Origin: Haliclona indistincta
Lineage: Eukaryota > Porifera > Demospongiae > Haplosclerida > Chalinidae
NCBI GenBank assembly: GCA_964017065.1
Contig: OZ024783.1
Span: 9,685,367 to 9,749,366 of the forward strand
Reading direction: 5' to 3'
Length of the DNA stretch: 64,000 nucleotides
Each line of letters opens with the position of its first letter. The stretch's first letter is position 1. Position numbers and translations under genes: made by a program. The notes beneath the pieces were generated by a model. The model did not search any database. It saw only the letters and a program-made list of their open reading frames with translations, and had not been told where the DNA came from. Below are positions 1 to 11,458 of this stretch, in pieces.

Positions 1-3000
1 ATTATCCCATACACTACACCTCCAGGCTGCCTCAAAACGAAATTCAGCCAACTGTATGAAACAGAACTGTTAATTCTGTAAGGAAACAGCTTGTTGGTAC
101 CTCTTCTGTTTCTTGAGGGCGTGTTTGACCACACCCCTTCATGTAGAAGTCAGCGACATGTGGAAGATTGAGGCTATGCAGTGCCTATAGCAGAAGAGTC
201 ACCAAACAATGATTATGAGCTAGATAAATACCTGTAAAATTCCTGAATGGGAGTGTCCGCTTTCTGGAAGCTTCATTTGCCAGTTATGGGCACCTAAAGA
301 GCAAACATGCAACAGATAACTGGCAAGCAAGGGCATGTACTTCTTACTAAGAGCCTTTTCCCACTTGTTTTCATACTCGAACATCTTAGTGCGAATGTCG
401 TCTTGCACTGCATATTGAAAACATGCTCCATACAGCCCATCCGGCTCTCCTATCTTGCTATAGACATCAAGCAACAGGCTCTGTACTTGACAGTTATCTA
501 GGGCTGTTGAAGATCGTGTTGAGGAAGGAGAAGAGGATGGTGAGGAAGTAATGGTGTCGGAATCTCTCAGCGATTCTCTCTCTTTGTCTCTCTGAGTACA
601 GTGCCATATTTCGATGTAGAGCAGAGAAGTGAAATAAGCTGAGCACAGCTGGGCAGCATGGGCGATAGTTAGGAAGTCAAGATTCAGCCAGAAATTGTTG
701 TCCCATGCAGAACTGTAGGAAACGTAGATAAATGGATGGGTAGATGGATGGATGGATGGATGGGTGGGTGGGTGGGTGGGTGGGTGGATGGATGGGTGGG
801 TGGGTGGATGGATGGATGGATGGATGGATGGATGGATGGATGGATGGATGGATGGATGGATGGATGGATGGATGGATGGATGGATGGATGGATGGATGGA
901 TGGATGGATGGATGGATGGATGGATGGATGGATGGATGGATGGATGGATGGATGGATGGATGGATGGATGGATGGATGGATGGATGGATGGATGGATGGA
1001 AAGACAGATGAGCAAAATGAGATAAAAAGTGTTTTTAATTTACCTTTTTGCTGTTCTGTTGGTAGTTCTGAGGAACATGATCATTCTTAGCATTGTACGA
1101 ACCGACTCGGAAGGCACTTTGGCTGATAATGAGGTCACACCAGTCATAGCAGAGGAAAATGAAGATGAGGGTGAGTGAGATGAAGCAAAGGTGACAGTGG
1201 AGAAGAAATGCATGATCTGCCGTGAGAGGATGTCTCTATGTCCCTCTGGCCCAGTGCTCAGAATGTGGTGTATGATCATTGGGAATATCTCCTCAGCTAG
1301 CTCAGCCTGAGAGAAAGAAAGAGAGCATATGTGTGAATCTTCAGACTGCATTTCCGTAAACAGGTTCAGTAATATTTTACTGGGAGCAGAGTACACACTA
1401 GCTTTGTACAGAGGACTATTTTTTTCTTAATGAACCTGAGGTACTCTGGTTTGCTTCAATAATACTTGTAAAGCAGAGGGAGGCACATTATCTTACTGTC
1501 TGTGCACTGAACTATCTTAGTGTACATGAGGTTATTCAATATCAACTACCCGATGTGAAAGACACATTATTCTTATAGAGTTTATTACAGACCTTGTAAT
1601 AATACAACGCTAGTACTCTGTAATTTTTTACCTTTACTAAGCACACTGGTTTCAGCAGTAACAGCACTTCATCTCTAACCCCTCCACTACCGAGGAGGGT
1701 GGTAACCAAATTGATGATCCACTCTTGGTGGGTGTGGCACTGTGGTCCGGGCACCCATACTGTGGTGGTGTCCATCAGCTGAGCAAAAGCTGATTGAGAA
1801 GGAGATGAGGGAGGAGGGCATGGTGATCCCTAGATTGGAGAGGAAAGATTCCTTACTACCACAAATTGAATAGTTCAGAAACAACTCATGTAAGCAACAT
1901 AATTATTCTAGATAACCACTATTTACTGTTAGCTGAATATTCTGATTGGTGCATTAACATTACTTTGGTTTTCTTCTTTTGTTGCTTGAATGGTTCCAGT
2001 AATGAGCACCATCTGCTTTCATCTCCTCCAGCTTCGTGCACAGCTCTGGCGAGAGCATCTGATCCTGCTTTAGTGGACAGCACAACCTTGAGACACTCAG
2101 CACTGGCGTGAACAACTTTGATACTAAAGAAGAGAGATGGATCGAAGTAAGATGGTACAAAAGAAAGAACAAAAATGAGAACTAGAAAAAAAATGCTTTT
2201 TTATTTGAATCCTGGAGCACAAAAGGTGCATGCATTGCATTGGCAAGATTCCGAATGCATTGTGTGAAGGCAAAATCCATGAGAATTTTTGATGCATATT
2301 TATTTCTGCTACATAGCTTGACAGATATCTTTAACTCACCTCGGATCAGTAAGAAACTGACAAAGCTTTTCCAATGCTCTGAAAGCATATGATGAGGATG
2401 GCTGCTTGCCAATAGAGATCACCTCTAAACAAATGTAACACTAGTTAATGCCAAAACAGACTTTGGTTTCTTACGCAACAGCATTGTTATCACTACTACA
2501 ATGATCATTTTTGAGAAAATTTACTCCAACACAATAGTTACTATCTCTACTATTTTTAAAAGTCAATTGCATTCACAATAATCAATATTAACCATCATGT
2601 TGTCTTGGTAACCTTCGCACATAGTTAGACTATTATTAGACATGCCATACTCTAGATAATTGATAATTCCTTTCATTGCTATAATCAGAACAATTCCTAA
2701 TCGAAAAATGGTGCCTGAGAGCTGAGAGAGAAAATGGTACCCACTTCACACGAATCACACCCCTCTGATCACTACAATAGGTGCAGGAAATTATAATAGA
2801 AATCATCTGATACCTTGCCAAGTCTCATTACCAGGCAGATTTGTATGCAACATCACTCACCTAGACTGCTATCAGGTATTGCAATGCAGGCGAGGTCAAC
2901 ACAGCCAATCTCTCCCAGGCACTTGCCAACTTCTGTTGCTATGGTAACATCAGAACAGTCCCTGCTCCCTCCATTGAGGCTCTGTTGTGCTATTGTGATC

Positions 3001-3043
3001 AATGCTCTGATGAGCTCAATAACTGGACTGCAACTCTGGAGAT
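1..3043 (-). CDS. ATM: ATM serine/threonine kinase, copy 1, middle part (partial at left edge, no 5' half)
   Basis: Nine exons can be placed, in transcript order 3043-2861, 2424-2340, 2123-1964, 1829-1632, 1306-1044, 712-348, 293-232, 184-101 and 51-1 (the last cut by the window). All borders are GT-AG and exon lengths equal those of the copy at 22446-31165, so no frameshift separates them. Recognisable ATM stretches are [18 protein letters not shown] (human ATM near residue 1600), [19 protein letters not shown] (human IGEPDSLYG) and a tract like human WLDLNYLEVAKVAQ. The kinase and FATC part would lie left of the window. Upstream of the first exon there is an acceptor site but no further ATM exon; within 660 bases a gene on the other strand starts. 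The reading 220-474 runs through a short intron (294-347), so it is not one exon. ATM is a PIKK that signals DNA double-strand breaks. Confidence 0.87.
733..1000. repeat. (GGAT)n microsatellite in ATM copy 1 intron
   Basis: About 67 four-base units fill most of the intron between exons 1306-1044 and 712-348. The first units are interrupted by GGGT variants. The same intron in the copy at 28.9 kb has a much shorter array, so the array length changed after duplication. Long open frames here (Trp-Met-Asp-Gly or Ile-His-Pro-Ser repeats) are artefacts. Confidence 0.97.
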
Positions 3044-3657
3044 CTGTAGAAATTTATTGAGAAAAATGTGACTGGCAAGTTAGTAGAAACAAACTTCAAT
3101 TTAGACAATCATTACAATAACATAAGTGCTCCAAGAGTTGGCCCCGCAAAGAGAGAAAGACCCCTAGCTAGCAAAAGGTCATGACATAGGCGGCACATTT
3201 ACCACTGATTTGTGTGTGTTAACGTTATTATCAATAAAAAGAAAAGAATGGAACTACGCACTAATGCAATTTTGAGTGCTCTAATATACAATGCATGTGC
3301 AGTATGTTATAAGCATGCTAATCAGAGCACTATAGTAAAACAGCATTACAAGCATTAACATCCTTACAGTTTCAGTCAAATCTCTCTCAAAACTGTGGTG
3401 TTAAAGTTAAGTTTAGTGCATGAATATAGATTCTACAGCTAAAAGATTTTAGCTTGCTTTTCAATTGTACAGCCATTAACGTTTGTTATTAATTATTGTT
3501 GTATGTAAGATAACAACTATTACTACCACTATACAGCTACAGCTAATAAGATTACCCTGTTTAGCTTGGTTTTCAATTGTGCAGGCTATGTTATGAATTA
3601 TTGTTGTATGCATGATAACAACTATTACTACTACTATACTATGCAACAAAGCCATTG
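3044..3657. other. Intergenic/5' flank duplicated from 31.2-31.7 kb
   Basis: This non-coding stretch aligns with 31166-31676, beginning at the intron before the first recognised ATM exon and continuing into the beta-helix gene promoter. It is the divergent spacer between truncated ATM (minus) and the plus-strand gene. It holds no open frame with ATM similarity. Confidence 0.6.
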
Positions 3658-3663
3658 TATAAA
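3658..3663 (+). promoter_or_regulatory. TATA-like box
   Basis: TATAAA stands 40 bases before the ATG at 3703. The same hexamer stands 40 bases before the ATG of the paralogous gene at 31722. Confidence 0.4.
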
Positions 3664-3702
3664 TTCTTAATTCAAGTTGTAGTCACTTCACAATACATCC
3701 CA

Positions 3703-4179
3703 ATGGCAGCAATCCGATATCTCTCCCATTCGTCTCTAATACTGCTGATTGCAGTAATCAATGGCTGTGTGTCTGAATACTCGCAGTTGACTATCCAAGT
3801 GAGTGAATCAGGTCATGATAAGCTTTCATGCCTTCAAGAGCCTCAGCATGCTTGTAAAACACTGCTATATGTGTTGAACCAGATGAACAACAGTACTTTC
3901 AATTCATTTGTGGTTTCAGAAGTGCTCATCAATGTAACATACAACCAAACTATCCATCAAAAACTGTTTGAAGTCAATTACATGATCAAGCCCTGTTATC
4001 CACAAATTACGATTTGTAAGTGCAGGAAAAAGCAAAGTTCAGTCAATGATGAACCACCACCTGAAAACCAAGCTCCAACCATTGAAGTTTCTGTCACTAC
4101 TGTCTCACTGCATGACTACATAGCAGACGACCTATACGCTGATCGTGTACTCAATCCTGATGAATACAAGAAGCAGTAG
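3703..4179 (+). CDS. Chimeric small secreted protein: N-terminus of one beta-helix gene fused to the tail of another
   Basis: The ATG at 3703 opens a signal peptide (MAAIRYLSHSSLILLIAV...), and the frame runs 158 residues. Codons up to about 3980 match the 5' end of the gene at 31722, including the tract NQTIHQKLFEVN. From about 3985 the sequence switches to the 3' end of the gene at 44946, including ICKCRKK, the SLHDYIADDLYADRVLNP tail and the following 3' flank. The entire beta-helix and all membrane spans are missing. The predicted product is a short secreted protein ending in what is normally a cytoplasmic tail. The frame is kept across the junction, which may be chance. It may be an unexpressed deletion product. 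Confidence 0.7.
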   Translation: MAAIRYLSHSSLILLIAVINGCVSEYSQLTIQVSESGHDKLSCLQEPQHACKTLLYVLNQMNNSTFNSFVVSEVLINVTYNQTIHQKLFEVNYMIKPCYPQITICKCRKKQSSVNDEPPPENQAPTIEVSVTTVSLHDYIADDLYADRVLNPDEYKKQ

Positions 4180-4970
4180 AGAGACACTAGTCTTACTCCT
4201 TCAAGAAACTATTTGTTTGATTCTTTCTATGACCAGTAGATCTCGTGCAAATTTTATTAGTTGTGGTATGACTGTGTGAACTAGAACAATGTAGCTAATC
4301 TCTTTAGAGTGAACATAATTATTATACAATTGCAGTGTGTGATTATCAAATTTTAATTCTATGCGTTTCAGTTGTTGTACATGTAGTTCAGTATATTGTC
4401 TTGAAATTGTCATAGTTTAGTATACCAGGATGAGTGAGTGTACATTAGAAAGTTACTTTAAGATTCATAAGAGAGAAAGAACTATACTTTAAGATGAATT
4501 ATTTTTAACATTCTTGTATTAAAGGAACATTAAACAGATAATGGTTGCAAGCTTATAGATGCCAGCGCTGGTGTCTAACAACAGCAGCTTATTTTTATAC
4601 TGAAAGCACCTGGTGTCACTTAAAATACCAAACATACAAAGGAAACTGACTTAACAAGGTCAAAACTTGAGCTTGATAAGAGTTAACACTTAGTGAATGC
4701 TATAACGTGAGTCACACAAAGAAGAATTGTCACAAATAGGACAATGGAGGCGACTGTACAGACTTACAGCTACTACTTCAAAAGAGAATATTTGGCACCA
4801 TTAATCCTCTTCATCTTGTGCACAGCACTGACGATCCTTCTAATTCCGATACAACTTATGCTCAAAAGAAGCTCCAGATTGAAAAGACATTTCAAGGCAC
4901 ACTTTTTGATAAAATTTGTTTTCAGAATTATGCTCAATAAGCGGACAGACAAAGCTGGAAAAATGTTTTA

Positions 4971-6239
4971 TTAGGGAGACACGGTAGTGTCTCCCTATGT
5001 AGGGATGAACGAGAAAACAAGATGGCGGCTACATACAATGTATTAGCGTTCAAACGCTGATATTTCGCCTGGTGTTGAATTTTATACGTCTTTAGACACT
5101 TATATCTGCTCTCTGGCGTTGCCCCATCTTACAGTAGCAAGGAGATTGCTCGAAATTGTTACTAAAGTGACGAACCTGGAAACGGTGAAAATCGAGTTTC
5201 GTCATCTTCGTTTTCTTCTTTCTTTCTTTCTTCTTTCTTTCTTTCTTCTTTCTTTCTTTCTTTCTTTCTTCCACTCGCCTAGCGCCTTTATGCGAGCAGT
5301 GCCGAGACCAAAACATCCACGAACAGTCGTGAAATTCTCCTGGCATGTGCCTTTTGAGCTTTGTTTTTAGCGTAACGGCGATCAAAGTTCCGCGATTTCT
5401 CGATCGTGATCCATTGTCAGCTAAGTGTTAGACGCCATTATTGTGATTGCGCAATACGCACGTGACCAAGCAATGGGTAGCGCACGTGACCAAGCAGCTA
5501 AAAGTATCGCTGCGCCGTGTGGATCACTATCACGGAGAACACACACCCGGCATTTGTCTGGAGTCTTCGAAGAACGGTAAGCTCGTGTAGGATCGCCATT
5601 CTGCACTTGCCAGATAATTATAACCGCCGTACTATAGGTCTACAAACAAGTGTGGACGGGGCTCGTTTGCACTGAATGCATGCGTAGGCGACTAGGCAGA
5701 CCTGTACGTACAGCTTAACAATTTTAGCTATAAGTTTAAGAAAAGCCATCAACAACAGGAATACTAAACTAATGGTGGAAACAAAGACTTCTCCATACAT
5801 GCATGATATTGAACTGCACTTCACTAAAAAGGAAAAAAGGACACAAACAAGAAATTAAAAAGATTTCTATCGAAATCAAAAGGATGTAGTGATGAAGAAA
5901 TCTACCACTGGTTCACAATGTAAACCAACAAGAAACAAGCATAGAATGGTAACACGATTGACTTGCTAACAGACCATAGATCCCTACATCAGTGGCTGTA
6001 CATAAGATCAATATTTTGTCACAAGCTGAATTCTATTCAAAGTGTCAGTCAACAGTAAATAGCTTAACTAGCTATAGTCTGGCCACAGCAGCCACTGATG
6101 TAGGGATCTATGGTCTGTTAGCAAGTCAATCGTGTTACCATTCTATGCTTGTTTCTTGTTGGTTTACATTGTGAACCAGTGGTAGATTTCTTCATCACTC
6201 CATCCTTTTGATTTCGATAGAAATGTTTTTAATTTCTTG
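4971..6239 (+). mobile_element. Composite non-autonomous element (about 1.27 kb) inserted in a 5TM gene
   Basis: The left end begins TTAGGGAG and carries a subterminal palindrome at 4973-4998. A motif CAAGATGGCGGC follows near 5019, then a CTTT microsatellite (5215-5271). The right 390 bases are a foldback unit. Comparison with the intact paralog at 52141 gives clean borders: host ...TTTTA, then element, then host TACTATATTGG. That is insertion between A and T with no target duplication of two bases or more. A second full-length copy is at 37571-38786. It has no coding capacity. The no-duplication insertion, subterminal hairpin and internal microsatellite recall Helentron-derived elements such as DINE-1, but this assignment is only a suggestion. 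Confidence 0.8.
5847..6239. mobile_element. Foldback unit (MITE-like) forming the right part of the composite
   Basis: Two arms of roughly 150 bases, beginning ACAAGAAA and ending TTTCTTG, are inverted copies around a central spacer. They include the shared block TAGATCCCTACATCAGTGGC and its complement. A copy with a truncated left arm, without the rest of the composite, is at 10964-11458, so this unit can occur alone. Confidence 0.75.
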
Positions 6240-7374
6240 TACTATATTGGACTATAAAGTTACAGAAAGGTACAAGGTATTGATGCTGGCTGTAGCAATC
6301 TCTCTGACAGGAGTTGGGGGAGTGGTGTTTTGGGACTACTTTATATTTGAAGATTCATACATTTGCAGTACTGATCCTAACTTGGCTTGCTTTCCTGCAT
6401 ATCCTAAAGTTGAACTCTCCACGCTTGGACTGCTCTGACACAAGCTATTTGGAAATCAACAACATCACCTCCATCATCTGCTACAGATATTCATTCGCAC
6501 TAGGCTCAGCCACTGGAGCTGCTCTTGGTGTAGTAACAACTTATGCTTTAGTATTTATCATCAAAACTTTGCTTCTTCTCAAAGTGTCTAACGGAAGTGA
6601 ATGGACCAAGTGTCGTGCAGTGCTCACTGTAGCTATACAGATCACTATAGTAGTGACAATATTCAGCATAGCTATTCCAGTATACATCTTTCTAGCACTG
6701 AATTCATATACCATCGAGAAGAAAATTATTAGAATTATGATAAGTGGATCCATTGTTTTTACAATAATATACAGCACAGTGCTCTTTCCGTGGTGGTTGT
6801 TTGAAAAGATGAAAGACATTAAAAAAGATATTGAAGATAATAATGAATAATTATTATGCGAACAATGGAGAATATAGACGAGTATGATGAACATACTATG
6901 TCTCAGAGAAGTTCTTCAAATATACGCCACTGCAGTTTACTTCATGCTTATATGCATTACTACTTGTAGTTTACTGACAAATAAATATCAAAGTTTTCCA
7001 ACTGTTTTTGTTAATTTACAATAATACCAGTCGTTTCATAGTAGTCACTAAAAGCAACTAATAAAAAATTAATTTTGATTCCTGCGATGCATGTCATGCA
7101 GTATAACTATGCAGTTTTTTAAAAGAAGGTTAACTTCACTGTGCTGTACACAATGCTAGTAGTGCATTCAGCTCACTTCGGTGTGAACACACACCTCCTT
7201 AAATGTGAGGCAATCTTAGTAGGTGTGCCTATGATTTGGTACCTGTTCGCCTACTCCCACTTCGCCTACTCCCATTTTGACTACTAGGGCCTCAAGCGTT
7301 TTGTTTCGCCTACCAAAATTATGAAACTAAACCCTAAACCCTGAACCCTAAAAACCTTCTCCTAACTGTGCAAA

Positions 7375-7560
7375 GTCGGGAGGGTGTCCTAAACCGGGCC
7401 TTCGGCCCTTGGTAAGCCTAAGGATCGTCGGGAGGGTGTCCTAAACCGGGCCTTCGGCCCTTGGTAAGCCTAAGGATCGTCGGGAGGGTCGTCCTAAACC
7501 GGGCCTTCGGCCCTGGCTAAAGATCGTCGAGAGGGTCGTCCTAAACAGGGCCTTCGTCCT
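7375..7560. repeat. Minisatellite, about 52-base unit, 3-4 copies
   Basis: The unit starts GTCGGGAGGGTG and contains the hairpin GGGCCTTCGGCCC. Later units are degenerate. A related array (GTCGGGAGGGTCTTC) is at about 14930-15020 in another element, so the two elements share a building block. Confidence 0.8.
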
Positions 7561-7644
7561 TCACTGGATCTGCAAGCTGTCCCGACGATCGACTCAGTTA
7601 AAAAAAAAAACTAAGTTTTTTGGGAAAAAAATTAAAAAATAAAT

Positions 7645-7716
7645 ACTGAGCGGGAATCGAACCCTGAACATCTGCACTTCAAGCCACCGCACTAAACCGC
7701 TGCGCCACCGGAACCA
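7645..7716 (-). other. tRNA-derived SINE-like head (A box and B box)
   Basis: On the minus strand TGGCGCAGCGG (7707-7697) fits the RNA polymerase III A box, and GGTTCGATTCCCG (7663-7651) is an exact B box at tRNA-like spacing. The acceptor stem does not pair, so this is not a functional tRNA gene. A decayed relative without the B box is near 15120-15180. Confidence 0.6.
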
Positions 7717-8106
7717 GCTGACCGACCAGTGCTATAAACAAGCCTTTATAGTGATTCTGTACGCGCGCGCGCGTAGATAATACTAGCCGCCGAAGGCGGC
7801 TTGCGCACGTGACTAGGCAAAACAGCACGCAGAGCTTCGTAATAGGCTAAATGGGAGTAGGCAAACAGGTACTATCCCGTGCCTATCTTCACATTTGAGT
7901 TACACCCCGTTGGGGTCAATAGTCAATACACGTGTGTAGGAATGGTGCATACCTGCATGGCTTTTAGGTGTAATAATCACTTCCAAGTAACCCCAGGCCT
8001 CGGATTTTATAGTTATCCTTATTTACCACACGAAAGAAGGCAGCGCTGACCACAAAGGGGTGTAACTCGCACGTGGAGCTTAGGCACGCCTACCAAGATC
8101 GCCTTG

Positions 8107-8481
8107 CATTAGTAGCAAGCTACGCTTTGTATATTACTATCATCAATTTGCTTATTCTTAAAGTGTCTAATGGTAGTGGATGGAACAAGCGTCGTGCAGT
8201 GCTCACTGTAGCTATACAGATCACTATAGCTACATACACTAACAGTAAGTGCGTCCATTGTTATATATTACTATCTAACCACAATATATTACACATATGA
8301 AAAGCAAGTAATTATGATAGTAACAAACGGATTTTTGACTTTTACAATAGCATATAACATTGTGCTCTTTCCATGGTGGTCCTTTAAAAAAGTAAAAGAT
8401 GACGAAAATTACAACAAGGAGGACGATAAAGAAAAAAATGGAGACTATAGAAAAATAACAGGAACATCAATACCAATATGA
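8107..8481 (+). pseudogene. 5TM family fragment (3' part only)
   Basis: The fragment begins abruptly after an inverted-repeat element with codons for LVASYALYITIINLLILKVS, closely matching the gene at 51374. Frames change around 8225-8300, after which the C-terminus FTIAYNIVLFPWWSFKKVK and a tail ending TGTSIPI run to a TGA at 8481. The start, TM1, TM2 and cysteine loop are absent. Confidence 0.75.
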
Positions 8482-9512
8482 GTCAGAAAACATGCATGTG
8501 GTATGTTATGAAGGAACAAACGACATGAGACTTATAACTTCAATTCATTGTGACTACATTTACATTCATGTTCTATGTTATTGCTGATCTGTGTTATGTT
8601 ACAATTTATCAATACACATGTTTGCCCTTTGCTAATAAAAAATTTAGACTGGGTTTTATTACTAAAACATAATTCTTAGTTTTGGGAATTACTTAAACCA
8701 TCGCTACCATTCTTAACGAAAGACTAAAAGTGTAAGAATGACCTAGCCAGGCAAGCCTGGTGACTAAATACATTTGTGTACTCAGCAAATGCAAGTATCA
8801 CATACATAGTGTCTTAAAACTACAGTTAGATTCCCAGTGATGCAGTGTGTAAGGAACAAACGTATTGTTCAACATTGTTAAAATCTGTAAAAATATTTTT
8901 TTTGATGAACAGCTAGCACAAGGCTATAGTAGTGTAACACATCATGAATGCAACAGTATGCAGTGAGTAGTGCATCCAGCTCAGCAGTGAAGTCAGCTGT
9001 TTGTAAAATGCATGAAGTTGGCAAATTTTATACAAAAATCCTCAAATAACTACATGTATAAACAGAATAATTATACAAAAAGTACCGTATACATACAGCT
9101 CCAATTTTCGAATTTTGGGCTAAAACAAATTATACATGATGCGGACGCGACATCTAGCATAATTGTACTTGTGTGTGTGTTACAGTGTTGAATTTGAGTT
9201 CTCCTCATGTGCAAAAGGTAGAGGAGACGACGTAGATGTTGAAAGTACCGATAGATCTGTGGCTGTACAGTACATAAACTTCAATGTACAAGTGCTATAC
9301 ACGTCATCTGGTCACGAGTGCCTACACCAACTATGTCTTAATGTTATGTAACTCGTTTTTCACTAGCAGTTTATTCTGAAAGTAACATGTGATTAGAGGA
9401 AAGCCTAAATAATATATAAACAACTAAGTGAACAGTAGTTACAATTGTTCAGCGAAAGTGATTGAGACTTGTGTATCCACTAAGAAAATTTTCCATCACT
9501 ATGAACAAGCCA
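8482..9512. other. Non-coding; upstream block shared with other genes
   Basis: No gene is seen. About 9150-9400 resembles the sequence upstream of the genes at 44946 and 50892, for example the tract ending AGCAGTTTATTCT. Confidence 0.5.
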
Positions 9513-10427
9513 ATGGACGTAACAGGACAAACCTACGGCTATTACTGCACAATAGAATTTTGCCGCCAATGATCTTCTTTGTTCTGTGCATGGTAGCATC
9601 GCTCCTTCTTATTCCGGTACAATTTTTGCTCAAACAAAGCCCTAAATTAAAACGCTATTTAAAACCCAATTCTTGATAAAGCAAGTCTTTAGCATAATGC
9701 TGAATAAACAAACAGACAAAAATGGAAACAGATCAGCACCATACTGAACTACCAAGTTTCTGACAGATACAAGGTCATGATGTTGGCTATAGCAATTTGT
9801 CTGTTAGGAGTTGGAGGAGTTTCGTTTTGGAATACTTATCTATTCGAAGGATCATACATTTGCAACACTGATCCGGAACTGGCTTGCTTTCCCTCGTTTT
9901 CTAATAGGACTACTCCACGTTTGGACTGCTCTGACACAAGCTATTTGAGAGACAACAACATCACCTCCATCATCTGCTACAAGTTTGTGTACAGACTAGA
10001 GTCAGCCACAGGAGCTGCACTCGGTATAATAGCATTTGATGCCTTATTCGTCATCATCATCACACTGCTACTTCTCAAAGTGTCTAACGGAAGTGAATGG
10101 ACCAAGTGTCGTGCAGTCCTCACTGTAGCTACACAGATCACTATAGTAACAATGTTACCAGTCACCATGGCCATTATATATCACATTACTCCATTCCCAG
10201 CATCTACTACTATTGAAAAACAAATGATTAAGTACATGGCAAAAGAAGCTCTGACTTATACAATATTATACAACACTGTGCTCTTTCCGTGGTGGTCTTT
10301 TAAGAAAATAAAAGATGAAGACAACAACGACAGGCAGGATGGGAAAGAAAATAATGAAGAGAACAATGGAGGATATAGAAGAGTAAAAGGAACATTGATG
10401 AGTCAAGAGAACTCCTACAAGAGATAA
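9513..10427 (+). pseudogene. 5TM family member with three small frameshifts near the 5' end
   Basis: The ATG at 9513 begins MDVTGQTYGYYC. Single-base losses near 9550, 9670 and 9725 break the frame compared with the paralog at 52141; the last 216 codons (9777-10427) are open. The loop retains the family cysteine spacing C-x7-C-x13-C-x15-C with NNITS, followed by ATGAALG and LFPWWSFKK. The charged tail is longer than in other members. Three separate lesions make this a likely pseudogene unless the sequence has errors here. Confidence 0.8.
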
Positions 10428-10963
10428 TTATAATTAGATTAGTTTATATCTTGTGTTCATGTTTGTCAGTGTTCATTATTAAAGTTTTGTAGTAATTTTA
10501 ATTATACCATGTCTAGCTGAAGAGGAAGTATTGTACTAAAGCTGCAGCTATCAACAAGTTTATAAATACTGTTCTACCATAGTTACTGACACAGATAATG
10601 ATTCAAACTACGTACAAGTATCAGAATCTGTGATAGTTTAAATAGAGTGTATCCATCTAACAATAATGCATTACTCAAATTAGTAAATGCACAATACATT
10701 AAAATTGCAAAGTACAGAAGATAGTAAAAAATGACATTTTTTTCGTTCTATGACTAACAAAACGATCACATAATAATGCTGTGTATGCAGCGATGCAGTA
10801 GTTCTCAACAGCCAAAACGCTGTCTTTCTCTGACCAGTACACTAGCTAACATGATCATGTCTGCATTGTAGCAGCAACTCAATATGAGCTGGTTAGTTGT
10901 GTCTGTGGGTGAAGTCAAACTTGTGAAATGCTCAGATAACTCATGTTGTGCTGCATTATTGCA
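10428..10963. other. Non-coding 3' flank
   Basis: AT-rich sequence after the 5TM pseudogene. No coding or repeat structure was recognised. Confidence 0.5.
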
Positions 10964-11458
10964 GCATGGAATGGTAACACGATTGACTTGCTAACAGACC
11001 ATAGATCCCTACATCAGTGGCTGTACATAAGATCAATAATTATTTTGTCACAAGCTGTTAATGCATGTCTGGTGTCAGTCAACAGCAACTAGTGGCTTGT
11101 GGCTACTGACCTCTTCTTTCATGTACCTGGACTCATGCTATTCTACATTATTTTATTATCACTATGTACTTAATTAATTTGTTTATTCATTTGGGTACAC
11201 ACCTTGTATTAGCATGCATTGCTATTGTGTGTGTCCATGCAATTTGCTAAAGTATTAAAAAAAAAAAAAAAAAAAAAACTAGCTGAATTAGCTATAGCCA
11301 ACCACAGCAGCCACTGATGTAGGGATCTATGGTCTGTTAGCAAGTCAATCGTGTTACCATTCCATGCTTGTTCCTTGTTAGATTACATTGTGGACCAGTG
11401 GTAGATTTCACAACCCTACATCCTTTTGATTTCGATAGAAATCTTTTTTATTTTCTTG
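10964..11458. mobile_element. Solo foldback MITE with truncated left arm
   Basis: It shares its inverted arms with 5847-6239 and 38389-38786. The left arm lacks its outer end, and the interior carries an A-rich run at 11258-11278. A further degenerate piece of the arm is at 11500-11525. Confidence 0.75.

Larger units (their letters stand above)
4744..6850 (+). pseudogene. 5TM orphan family member, split by a mobile element and frameshifted
   Basis: The gene starts at 4744 (MEATVQTYSYYFKREYLAP), and its first part ends inside the codon at 4969-4970. A mobile element occupies 4971-6239, and the reading resumes exactly at 6240 (T ACT ATA TTG GAC). This gives the same order as the intact gene at 52141 (VYTILDYKVP). 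A further one-base gain near 6405-6420 shifts the frame between FPAYPK and the PRLDCSDTSYLEINNITSI part; the last frame ends at 6850. The four-cysteine loop, TM3, TM4 and the final LFPWW motif are otherwise well kept, so inactivation looks recent. Confidence 0.85.
7238..7873. mobile_element. Nested inverted-repeat element with minisatellite and tRNA-like segment
   Basis: Left end GGTACCTGTTCGCCTACTCC and right end GGAGTAGGCAAACAGGTAC are inverted repeats. Inside are a GC-rich minisatellite and a segment with tRNA-type internal promoter boxes on the minus strand. It lies within the element at 7200-8106, and the uninterrupted paralog at 49498 supplies the empty site. Confidence 0.7.
7200..8106. 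mobile_element. Small inverted-repeat element, split by a nested element
   Basis: The terminal repeat AAATGTGAGGCAATCTT at about 7200-7216 matches in inverse AAGATCGCCTTGCATTA at 8090-8106. The same element lies uninterrupted at 49498-49738. Here the interior is interrupted between about 7217 and 7880. Confidence 0.65.

Noticed and set aside
677..1090. Repetitive open frames (IHPS or WMDG repeats) over the GGAT array
   Set aside because: They are frames of a tetranucleotide microsatellite inside an ATM intron, open on both strands by composition.
7321..7360. Telomeric repeat (AACCCTAAACCCTGAACCCTA)
   Set aside because: Only three imperfect units inside a mobile element; a similar short run is at 14884 in another element.
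7645..7716. Functional tRNA gene
   Set aside because: A and B boxes are present, but the acceptor and anticodon stems do not pair; better explained as a tRNA-derived repeat head.
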